DNA of 64,000 nt from Malacoplasma penetrans HF-2 (GTDB taxonomy: Bacteria; Bacillota_I; Bacilli_A; Mycoplasmatales; Mycoplasmoidaceae): NCBI RefSeq assembly GCF_000011225.1, contig NC_004432.1, positions 744,001-808,000 of the forward strand. Reading direction: 5' to 3'. The stretch's first letter is position 1. The number at the start of each line of letters is the position of its first letter. The position numbers were made by a program, and so were the translations under genes. This document shows positions 10,566 through 21,412 of this stretch, in pieces. The notes beneath the pieces were generated by a model. It was given only the letters and a program-made list of their open reading frames with translations. It ran no database searches and was not told the DNA's origin.

Positions 10566-12707
10566 ATGAAAAAACTTTTAAATTCAAAAATTAAACAAAT
10601 AAATATAGAATCAATCAAACATTCTTTATCCAATGTTTTTAATAAAGAATGTTTTACTTTCTTATTTGTTTTATATATTAAGAAAATTAGTTATTACATA
10701 GCTATAGCACTTTATCAATTACTGCTATTAGTATTTATATGTTTATCATTAATAATTGATGTTCAACCAACATACTTTTTTTCTAATCCAATAACTATTA
10801 CTTTTTTAATATTCTTATTAACAGTGGTTGCCTCTTATATAACTATAGATATTTATAAGACACCCATTGAAGATGGATCAGAACTTATAATAGTTAGTAA
10901 ACCACTTAATAGGTCAAGTATTTTTATTTCTAAGTTATTTATCATTTCAATATTTGGTTTGATTAATTCACTAATATCAATACCTATAGTTTCAATTGTT
11001 TTTTCTTTTCCAAATTCAGTTCATTCATATTCTTTAATTGCATTGTTAGGAATTCCTACAGCAAGTTTAGTAATCTATTTAGCATTTTCTTCAATTTCAT
11101 TATTTGCATCTATATTTTTTAAAAAAGCTATTGCACTAGTAATAGTTTCTGTTTTCAATGTAATTATGTTGTTCTTTTCTATAATTAATATCTTTGTAGT
11201 AGATATTCAATTAAAGAATGACAATACATTTGCTACAAGTTATAAAATCCAATATCCATTAGTTCTAGATAATCAAAATAAAATAGATGAAATAAAGGTT
11301 GTAAAAAGTTCAAATAACATTGATTTTAAAAATACCTATTTAACTTACTTTGATAAAAGAACATATCCAAAATTAACACCAATTAATTTTTACCAACAAC
11401 TAAGCAATATGTATGGTTTAAATAGAGAATTTGCTTATTTAACAGATGAAAGCTATATGGGGTATAGTACTTTAAATTACCCTTTCTATTATGAATTTGA
11501 TTTATCTAAAAATGCTTTAACAATAGATAAACTAAATCTACATTTAAATTTGAATGTTAATACAACTAATAATAATTTTTCAATTCCTTTTTATTTTGGT
11601 TTAAATTCATATTCATCTTCTTATTTATATTTAGGTGAATATATAGAAAAATCTTCAACTGAAGAGAATACTCAAAACAACAATGCTAATAATAATCAAA
11701 CTAACAACAATGGGACAACCAACCAAGATTCACAAGATGAAAGTAAGTTTGAATATAAATCTCAAATTTTTGATGTTCAAAATTTTTACAATACAACTTT
11801 TAAAAATTATATAAATCAAGAAAACAGATACTTTACTGAAAAAAGATGAAACACAGATATTGAAGAATCTATGTTGAATTATATTAAAAAGAAAAATACT
11901 CATTTATATACAGATACAAGTGAATCTGTAAGTAAATCTATTTATGGCAATACTACCAATAAAGATTTTCTAAATTACTATGGTTTCTTTTTAACATTAA
12001 CAAAGATTTCAAAAAGTGCACTATCTTATATGTTTGGTCAATACTATGACAAAAGCAATATGAGTCAAAGATTAGTTTTAGATGAAATAAATAGATTGTT
12101 TTTTAAATTTTTCTATTCTTCAGATTTTAATATCAATACTCAAGATATTGATAGAATCATAAATGAATGAACTCTTCTTTTAACAGAAGATAAAACTACA
12201 TCTACTCCAACTGACAACAAAGAATCAGAAAAAGAAAAATTCTTCAATGATAATAAAGATATATTAATTAACTTAATAAAGCTAAATCTAATAGGATTTG
12301 ACTTAGCTAGAATTTTTTATGGCTTTAATGATTTAAAAGAAAACAATGAAATAGATACTTTACCTAATGGTAGTACGGTTTGAAGTTATTTAAATCCACA
12401 AAATAACAAAGCCGATCTAAACAGCATTTATAATAAAATTATGAATAATTATTTAAATCCATATTCTAGTTTATATAAAAGTATTTTCTATGAATATTTA
12501 TCTGATAGTTCAATGAAATATGAAGTTACATACTTTAGAAATTTTTATAGCCCAACACCACTCCAATATGATGAATCATCTAACAGTTACTTTTTTACAT
12601 CAAGAAGTTATTTTGATACTGCTAGCTTATTTGTTGGTTGAGTTTTATTCCCAACAATTCTTTTTTATATCTCATTTTTATTTTTTAGAAAAAAAGATAT
12701 TTTTTAA
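10566..12707 (+). CDS. ABC-2-like permease paralogue 2, intact
   Basis: The one intact member of the three-copy array, 713 residues with UGA as Trp. Seen: spans near residues 40-60, 70-90, 115-140, 150-175 and 185-205; the ABC-2-type loop IYKTPIEDGSELIIVSKPLNR between spans 2 and 3; an extracytoplasmic domain of about 470 residues with an Asn/Gln/Thr-rich linker near 370-400; and a C-terminal span ending FLFFRKKDIF. Such proteins normally pair with an ABC ATPase to export lipids, peptides or drugs, but none is adjacent. The ATG at 10566 lacks a clear ribosome site, as do the other two copies. The family assignment rests on topology and the loop motif; the substrate is unknown. Confidence 0.7.
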
Positions 12708-12799
12708 ATATATAAAAAAATTAATTGTATAAATTTAAATATAATACTCTAAAATATAAAGACATTTTTATTGCTTTATATTTTTATTAAGAACTCAAA

Positions 12800-14852
12800 A
12801 TGAAAAAATATTTAAATTGAAATAAGAAACTAAGTTCATCAATGAACTATGTTAAAAATCATTTTAAGAACATGTTTAATAAACACTGTTTTATTTTTTT
12901 ATTTGTCTTATATATTAAAAAAGTAAGTTACTATGTTTCTATCTTACTTTACCAAGCAATAATAATATTGTTTATTTGTTTGTCATTAATTAGAGGTGAT
13001 GAACCTACATATTTTTTTGCTAACCCAATATCAATTACATTTTTAATTTTTTTACTAACAGTTATATCTTCTTATATTTCAACAGATATTTATAAAACAC
13101 CAATTGAAGATGGATCAGAGTTATTGATTGTTAGTAAACCATTAAATAGAGCAAATATCTTTATTTCAAAAATATCTATTATTTCTATGTTTGGATTAAT
13201 TAATGCATTAGTTGCTTTACCTGTAACTGCAATCTGTTTTGCTTTCCCTAATTCTGTTCATTCATATTCTTTAATTGCTTTATTTGGAATCCCTATAGCT
13301 TCACTAGTAATCTATTTAGCATTTGCTTCTATTTCATTATTTATCTCTATATTTTTGAAAAAGTCATTAGCAACTAATTACTGTTTCAATATTTAATATT
13401 ATTATGCTGTTCTTTTCAATTATTAATATCTTTGTAGTAGATATTAAATCAAAAAGTAATAGTTCTTTTTCATCAAGTTATAAAATCAGTAATGTTTTAA
13501 CAATGGATGAAGATAATGAAATTAAACAAACCAATGTAATATCAAGTAACAGTCAGAATGATTTTAAAGAAGATTATTTAAACAACTATAGCAAGAGGCT
13601 TTATCCAAAACTTATACCAATTAACTTTTATCAACAACTTAGTAATATGTATGGATTAAACAAACAATTCACTTATTTATCTGATGAAAGTTATATGGGT
13701 AATGCTGATTTTAACTACCCATTTCATTATAGTTTTGACTTTTCTAAAAATGCTTTGACTCCAGAAAATGTCACTCTTAAATTAAATTTAAATGAAGGTG
13801 TAGACAATGGTTTTTCAATACCCTTTTATTTCACTCTAAGTTCTTATGACTTTTCTTATCTTCAATTAGGTGAACACAAAACAATTAATTTTGGTGGCAT
13901 TGATTATGAAGCACTGGAGTGAGATTTTATTCAATCACAAAATAAAGGTGATAATAGTTTTTTAAATTTTATGAAAGAAGATAATAATTATTTCAATCAA
14001 TCAAACTGACTATCAAGTGCAGACAAAGCTATACACCAATATATCACAGATAAAACAAGTCCTTTATATGAAGACACTAGATGATATGTAGAGAATGCAA
14101 GTTTTGATAATGATATTAATTTTTTAAACTATTATGGTTTCTTTATTAATATCTCAAAGTTATCGAAATACACTTTATCTCATTTATTTGTAAACTATTA
14201 TGATAGTAAATCTATGAGTGAAAAAGATCTTTTAATTCAATTAAATAAATTAGTATTAAGTTTTCTAAATGAGAAATTATTTGAAGTTAATATAAAAGAA
14301 ATCAATGAAGCAGTACAAGAATGAGCTTCTTTATATCCACAAACTCCAGGAACTTATAAAGCAACAAGAAATGCAGAAAAAGAAGAATTTTATAATAAAC
14401 ATAAAGATACACTAATAAACTTAATAAAGCTAAATATGTTAGGTTTTGATCTAGTTAGATATTTTTATGGATTAGATGAAATGCTAGGTAATAAAGAAAT
14501 TTCTTCTTTACCTCAAACTGCAGCAATCTGAGAATATTTTGATCCAGTTAATCAAGCTAATGAAAATAGTGTTTATAACAAAGTTATGAATGATTATCTT
14601 AACCCTAATTCTAGTTTGTATAGAAACTTTATTTATTACTATGTTGATTCTTCAATAAAATATGTTGCCTCATATTATCAACTTTTTTATAAACCTGTTT
14701 CAACACCATTTTTAACAAACAAAGAAGATAATTATACTTTTACTATAGAAAGTTATTTTGATACTAGTTCATTGTTTATTGGATGAATCTTATTTCTGAT
14801 CTTATTAAACTATGTTTCTTTCTTACTGTTTAGAAGAAGAGATGTTATTTAA
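12800..14852 (+). pseudogene. ABC-2-like permease paralogue 3, frameshifted
   Basis: Third tandem copy, with the same architecture: IYKTPIEDGSELLIVSKPLNR, PINFYQQLSNMYGLNKQF in the outer domain, and a final LFRRRDVI. Start at 12800 (MKKYLNW), with UGA Trp codons throughout. An extra A near 13373 (GCA ACT AAT TAC against CTA ATT ACT in the siblings) ends the first frame at 13396; the rest is open in another frame from about 13376 to 14852. The lesion is a different event in a different place from that of copy 1. A -10-like TATAAT lies about 55 bases upstream. Confidence 0.75.
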
Positions 14853-14878
14853 AAATATTAATTAAACTATACTAATTT

Positions 14879-14911
14879 AAAAACTCTTTTGGTAATTCCA
14901 AAAGAGTTTTT
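14879..14911. terminator. bidirectional terminator between permease array and surface cluster
   Basis: Perfect 14-bp inverted repeat AAAAACTCTTTTGG / CCAAAAGAGTTTTT, loop TAATT. It lies between two convergent genes, 26 bp after the plus-strand stop and 42 bp after the minus-strand stop, and is A-rich and T-rich on both sides. Confidence 0.85.
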
Positions 14912-14953
14912 AAATACATAAACATTTTTATTTGACTTCTAAATTAGCAGTTA

Positions 14954-17509
14954 TTAGTTTATTTTAAATGAAGAATTGGCAGGTGCTAAATAATAATCTG
15001 CATTTGAAGAAAATACTGCAGTTCTAGAAATTGCTCAAGAAGATAACACATAATCTCCAGAATCTAAAAATGGTATTACATAGTTATTACTAGTTGATGA
15101 ACTTGTAGTAGTTAAACTATTGTAACTTGGTTCTAATAAGTATACTCTATCATCCGATACATCAGTGCTTTCAATATTAATCATAACTCTTCCTACATTA
15201 CCTCCATTTGCAGCTGAACCACCAATTGGTAAAGTTGCTAATCAAGCCTTAAGATCAGGAAGTCCTCAATTAGGACCATTACTTGTATTACCAGCAGCAA
15301 AATCAATTGATTTAGTAGTAGAACTTGAAAAAGGAGTTCCAGCTTTTACTTGATAGCTATCTAAATAACTATTCTCTACATTTACACCCAAAGATGATAA
15401 GAATGTCTTAGATTTAATTATGTTAGTGCTAATACTTGGATTAATTCCATCACTTCCCATGAATCAATTGTATTTATTATTGTTTGCATATAATCAAGGA
15501 TGTTGAGTTTTCACTTGATTTAAAATAGTGTAAACACTTTCATTATAGATAACGTTATTTTTATAGTTTGCTGATCCACTTCCACCACTAGTAGTAGAAT
15601 CACCAAATAAAGCTTTTAAATATCCATTGTATGTTGAAATATTATTAGCAGTTGTAGTAGTTCCATTAGGATTGATTGCATTAACTACAATGATTACTTC
15701 AGGATTTGCTTCTATTGCAGCATCTACTATTTTTTTAATATTACTTTCAAATGTATCTTTATTAGTATTAGTAGTTTGACCATTACTAGTTCCTGTAGTT
15801 AAATCATTTACACCCAGTCCAATTGATAAAACATCAGGAGCATATTTAGTAATTCTTGATTGAATTAAATAATCATCTGCTGCTCTATTAGTAAAGTCAC
15901 CACTCATTGCTGCATTAATGAAAATATCATCTCATCTACCTCAATCACTTTGAATGCTTTTTTGAGTTACTTCACTAAAACTATCAAAGCCAACATTGTA
16001 TTGAACACCTTGGTCAACATTATCTCCAACTCAAGCTCAAACCATTGGTTCATTCTTATTATTAAATTTTTCTATAAATCTTTTTTGAGCATCAGTTAAA
16101 TCAGTTGGAGTTGAATCTAATAATGTAGTTGAATCTGCTGAAGTATTTCCTAAAACCCCTGTAAGACGATCATATGGCTGATTATTAATATCAAATACAG
16201 TCAATTCAAATTTATTAGTATATGCTTGATTTGTAATTGGACTAGTACTTGTTGTTGGAAATGTTCCAATATTATCAATTGTAATAACTTTATTTGTTAC
16301 AAATGAATAGTCTTCTATTGTTAGTCCAGCATCAGGTATTTCTAAAATATATTTTAAATATTGTCCTTCAACTGCATTTGGAATTTCTACAGATAAATTA
16401 ACAACAGGTTGGTCACTATAAGAAGTTGTAGATTGTGTTGTAGTTTGAGTTACTGTTCCTAGTTGTAAATTGTTTTTAGTAGTATCTACTGCTCCATCAA
16501 GTGTAGTAGCTTCTATAAATTCTGTTTCATAACCATGTCAAGCAGATTCAGGATCTTCAATAGTTCCTTGAGTTCAAGCATTTCCTTCATCAAAAGCCAT
16601 TACTAATTCTTTTCCTAATAAACTGTTTGCTCATCTAGCAATAATGTTGTGGTTATCATCAAATGGTCATTCAGTTTGTGAATCAATATGGTTAATAAAT
16701 AAATCTGTTCAATCAATTACTTTAACCCTTGAAAGTGATTCACTTCATGTTTCATCAACTGACATATTGTATAAAACTTTATTTACTACATTATTGAACT
16801 TATCTACTTTGTTATTATAAGCAGTATCAGTATCAAAATCTTTAATAGGGGATTTTCAATGTTTAATAATAGTCACAGTAGATGATTGATCTCTTAACAT
16901 TAAAGAGTTTTTTACAAATGTAGTTAAATCATTTTCAAAAGACACTAAAGAATTATATTCATCACTTGCTTCTAAATACTCATTACCAACAATTGTGACA
17001 ACATTCTTAGGATCTAAATTACTAACTTTAGAATTAAACTTTTCATTTAATTCTTTAAGAGTTTGATTAGGTTTAGAAACATTTATAACAAATCTACCCA
17101 TTGTAGAATATAAACTTGCAGGATTGGATGTATTTAAAACTTTGTAATATCATCTGATATTTTCATCAAATAATCCTACTCAGTTTTTTCTACTTTTAGT
17201 TAAATCAAAATTAGAATAGAAATCACTTCCACCAGCAAATACTCAAGTGTTTTCAATAGCTTTTTGAAAACGTAAGTTCGCTTCTGCTCTATTAGAAATT
17301 CTATCTTCATTAACACCTCAAGTTGCAATAGAAGATGATACATCTTTCCCAGTTTCTGGTAATGGATAAACTACATCATAATCAATTGGTCCAGATCTTT
17401 GATTAGTTCAAAAAACTTTTGAAGCTACAAGTGGTGCTGCAATTACTAATCCACCAGTTAAAAACATTGTGGAGATAAAAGCTATTCATTTTATTTTTTT
17501 TGAAGCCAT
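14954..17509 (-). CDS. membrane-anchored SGNH-hydrolase-fold protein, catalytic Ser and His replaced
   Basis: 851 residues with many UGA Trp codons. Seen: N-terminal signal anchor (residues ~6-30, no lipobox Cys), a ~450-residue N-terminal region, then an SGNH/GDSL-type domain from about 490: VWAWVGDNVDQG (block I), AAMSGDFTNRA (block II), PDVLSIGLGVNDLT (block III) and GSDGINPS (block V). The block I Ser is Asn (GDN) and the block V His is Asn (DGIN), so hydrolase or transferase activity is probably lost while the fold is kept. It is closely related to the protein at 21413-24070, which keeps both residues. Last gene of the cluster; AGAAAGG precedes the start. It could act as a binding subunit. 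Confidence 0.78.
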
Positions 17510-17572
17510 TGTAAATACCTTTCTTTTAAAAAAATAATTTTGTATTTAAATTAATGATTGACCACTTTGAAA

Positions 17573-17800
17573 TTAATATGGTCTTTCATCTCCACCACCT
17601 GAAAAGTTTCCACCAGGTGAATTAGAATTTCCATTATTAGAGTTAGCACCATTATTTTGATTATCTTGTTCATTGTAGATATTGTTTCTTTGATCTAAAT
17701 CAAATAAAGCTGGATCTGCACAAGATGTTAAAACTAATGGAATACTAGCTGCTGTAACTATAGCTGGTATTAACAGCCAAAATTTTCATTTCTTTGACAT
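17573..17800 (-). CDS. small surface lipoprotein A with PGGNFSGGGDERPY tail
   Basis: 75 residues: basic N-terminus, hydrophobic signal, lipobox LTSC (Cys near 27), an Asn/Gln-rich linker, and the C-terminal tail PGGNFSGGGDERPY. The same 14-residue tail ends the lipoprotein at 24384-24605, whose linker differs. AAGGAG precedes the start. It sits between the SGNH lipoprotein and the Ser-less SGNH protein on the same strand. No known family; the shared tail suggests it is a recognition or attachment segment (inference). Confidence 0.8.
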
Positions 17801-17814
17801 AATGTTTCTCCTTA

Positions 17815-19509
17815 TTAATTTTTACCTTGTACAGAATCTAATATAGTTTCAATTCTTGAATTTAATGTAGTAGTTGTGCTTTCATCTTCAGTTTCTGATT
17901 TTGGAGGATCTGGAAAATTTTCTCCTAAAACTGTTAGTAAGTTCTTTGCAAATGTAACATATGCAGTGCTTTGATAATGTAGTAAATCAGAAGCATAAAT
18001 ATTTGATTGATAATTTGGATCTATTTCTAAAACTTTATCTACTACACTTGCTAAATCATTCAAGATTACTTTTGAGTTGCTTTTAGCAAAGTTTTTAATA
18101 GCAACATTTGCATTACCAATTGCTGTTTTAATTTCATTAGTTACTGTATCTGATTTTGGAGTAGGAATTGTAGAAACCACAATTCAAGCATTTTTATTAA
18201 CACTTTCTAAATCAGTTAAAGTTTTATTTAGATAATTACTAAAGTAAGTATTAGTAATTTTAGAAGCAGTTGATTCATAATAAATGTCATTAATCCCCAT
18301 TCATAAATGAACAACATCTGGAGCATATCCTAAAAAGTTATATCCATAGTTTTGACTACTATATTCTAATGAGTATTGGTTAGAGTGAATTCCCATGTTT
18401 ACTACCAAATCATCTGGTCTATTTCAGTCATGTTTTAAATATCACTTAAAGTATTCATATAATCCACTATAACCTCTAGTGAAATAACTTCCATTAGTTA
18501 ATGAGTCACCCACAAATGCTCATTTTAATTTTGAATTGTTACTTAAATAATTTTTAAAATTTATAACTTTAGTAGAATCTGCAGTTTGCAAATATGAAGT
18601 TTCTTTTGTAATTGTTTGGTTAATAACATCTGCTTTAATATCATCAACACTAGAAGTTCATTCAGCAATTGAAGTATGCTTTGGATACAAAGAATCTACA
18701 AATATATTTAGCAATTCTAAAGTTCCATATGGAGTTAATAAATTACTTGAATTTATTCCAATAGATTTAAAGTTAGCATTATCAGTATTTTTTGAAACAT
18801 CTACTAAACCAATTCTGCTAAACAGATCAGCATCATCTGCAAATGATAAAACTACTTTATCAATTATGCTGTTTATTAAATCTACAGAGTTATTAAAGCT
18901 AGAATCATTAGTCTTGTAGTGCTTTTGAATAATTACCATTCCTTTATTTTTATTTTGACTAGTTCCATTTAAAATAAATCTTTTTAGATTGGTTTCAAAT
19001 TCTGTTGTTGCACCTTCAGTACTTAAATTATTAATATCAGCTGAATCTACAACTAACACTGAAGTTTTAATATTATTGTCTTTTACTAAACCATTATAAT
19101 CATTCACAATTGTAGCTAATGTTTGATCTTTAGAACTTAAGTCAAATACAAATCTTGATCCAATTGTTCTTCTTTTAGAAGCAGTATCAAATTGATAAGG
19201 ACTACTATCTAATTTATAAGGCCCATTGTATCTCATGTAATCTGAGAATAAATCAACATAAGATCTGTAAGCATTATTTTGATAAATATCATAATTAAAT
19301 AAATCATTACCACCAAAGAATCCAAAGTTATTATTCATCTCACCACTTTGCATTGCACTTTGTATTTTTGTTCCTAAATTATTATTAAGTGAGTACAAAC
19401 CATCTTTTTTATAAACAGAAGTTTCTTCTTCAGTTTTAGTACAACTTGTTAAAACAATTGGAACCACTAAAAGAGGAGAACTTAATGCTAACAATCAATT
19501 CTTTTTCAT
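17815..19509 (-). CDS. SGNH/GDSL-hydrolase lipoprotein
   Basis: 564-residue lipoprotein (signal with lipobox VLTSC, Cys near 23) whose C-terminal part is an SGNH domain: WAFVGDSLTNG (block I, Ser near 334), VVNMGIHSN (block II), VVHLWMGINDIYY (block III) and ASDLLHYQST (block V Asp/His near 505). All expected catalytic and oxyanion residues are present, so an esterase or acyl-transferase acting outside the cell is likely. The first 270 residues repeat a similar layout with FGGNDLFN and are perhaps a second, degenerate SGNH-like lobe. The start at 19509 is one base from the stop of the acyltransferase gene upstream, implying coupling. The ribosome site is weak (AAAGAAA). Confidence 0.8.
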
Positions 19510-19510
19510 T

Positions 19511-21403
19511 TTATTTCTTTTGATCATCTACAAATAAAACCTCATATCTTTCTAGCATTAATAAAGACTTACTCATATTCACAAATGCATTTCAAGGTGG
19601 TAAAGCAGTAATCAATCTACTTAATAAATCATATATAAGAGACATCATAAATAGTGCTGTTGCTAATAATGCAAATATCAACAATACATGAACTGCTCAT
19701 AAGTTTGGTTCAGCTACCCAAGCTCCAGTCATAAACACAACTGGTTGTCTCATTAAAGTTCTCATAATGTAACTTAATCACATATCACCAAGATCAGAGT
19801 CTGCAGAACTATACATAATGAATGTTTTTCCTAATTGATTTCAGTGTAACAAGAAGATTAATAAAGTTAATGTAGATAAATAATTTACATATTCATTTTT
19901 CTTTTTTAATTTCATATTGTAGAACATTCCAAATAATGAAATTGCTGAAAGAATAACAAAAGGATTTGAATATTCATATAACATGTTTGAGTATGTTCAA
20001 ACAATCATTAAGTATTGAATTCCAAAAGTTACTAAATATGTAATTGTTCATCCATATCATTTAAATCTTCTAAAGAAGTCATGAACAATTAGTCATTGCA
20101 CAATTACATAAATTACTAAGAAGTTAATAACATTGTAACCTCTGTTTGTAACCGCATCTCTTATTCCATAATTTCCAAAAATTCCAAGAGAGCTATCTCA
20201 TAAACCTCTACCTGCAAACATAGCCAATAGTTTTCATAAAATGAAAACAATCATTACTACTAAGAATGCGATATTAACACCATTCTTTGTAAGTTTTTTA
20301 AACATATAGTTCACAAATGGAACTATCATTAAGAATGCAAAGTAAGCTGTAAAGTATCAAGGGTCTTCAATGAAGAATCAAATAATTGAATCAATCCAAT
20401 CTTCATAACTAATTTTAGTAGGTCACACAATCCACTTAAACACAGTCATCATTAATAAGATGAATGTAATTTGTAAATATAATTTAATTAATTTATAAAA
20501 CTTAATCTTGAGTGGTTTGTTCTCTAAAAAACAGGAGATAACCACAAATATATTTACACAAGGGATTGATAGAATTTGAAAGAAATGAAGATAATAGGCA
20601 TTATTTCCAATTATTGGATATAGCGCTTCAATTGACCCACCATTGTTAGAAGCTCATCCAAGAGGTGATTGAATAGTATGCGTTAATACTACTAATAGAA
20701 TTGCTAATATCTTTAATCAAGATAAATTAGTTTCCATTTTTCCATATTTAGTTAAATTGAAATTCTTTTGGATAGCATCTTTAAATTTTGGTATAGTGCT
20801 TACTTTTGTTTCTTTTTGATCTGTTAATTGGATTTGTGCAGTTGGTTTGTCAGGCTCTTTTATTAATTCAACATTAATATTGGAGGATCCACTTTTTTCT
20901 AAAACAATCTTTATATCAGGTTCAACTTCTGGTTCTGGTTTAACTGATTCAGATAAAGAATTAATTGGAATTTCACTTTTTGGTTCTTTTGATAATAAAG
21001 TTTCATTTTTATCAGAAACTTTTACTGGATCTATTTTTAAGCTATTTTTATTTCTTTTGTTTTTTAATATTTCATCTTCAACTTCTGTGCTTTTAAACAT
21101 AGTTCTTAAATCTTCATTTTCACTTGAAGATTCTTTATTTAATTTGGTTTTTAATAAACTAGGTTTTTCATTTTCCTTATTTTCAAGATTTAATGATTCA
21201 TCACTTTTTTTATCTTGTTTAGATACATCTAAAGAATCTGGTTTTATTAATGATGGTTCTGCTTTTTCATTTTTAGAATTTTTATCTTTTGATTTAATGT
21301 CTTTATTTTTATTTTCTTGACCATTCAACAAATAATCTTTTTCTATTTCATCAATGACATTTTTTCTTTGTTTACTATTAAATATTTTTTTATTGTTTGA
21401 CAT
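19511..21403 (-). CDS. acyltransferase-3 family membrane protein with long charged N-terminus
   Basis: 630 residues. Residues 1-225 are hydrophilic, Lys/Glu/Asp/Ser-rich and without membrane spans. From about 228 come about ten spans, beginning WLKILAILLVVLTHTIQ, which matches the AT3 (OatA/WecH/NodX) start R/K-xxAxxLVVxxH with its essential His near 241. AT3 proteins carry acyl groups across the membrane for O-acylation of glycans; in OatA the AT3 part is fused to an SGNH domain, whereas here separate SGNH proteins flank it (9 bp upstream, 1 bp downstream). AAGGAT precedes the ATG. The cytosolic extension could bind a donor or partner. The acceptor is unknown, since mollicutes lack peptidoglycan. 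Confidence 0.78.
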
Positions 21404-21412
21404 AGTTAATCC

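Noticed and set aside
17573-17800. Toxin or bacteriocin precursor with glycine-rich tail
   Set aside because: A clear lipobox and a paralogue with the same tail point to a surface lipoprotein; no modification or export genes of bacteriocin type are nearby.
20847-21320. Open frame on the plus strand, 157 codons
   Set aside because: It mirrors the low-complexity Lys/Glu/Ser-rich N-terminus of the AT3 gene, which gives Ser/Phe/Leu-rich antisense frames.
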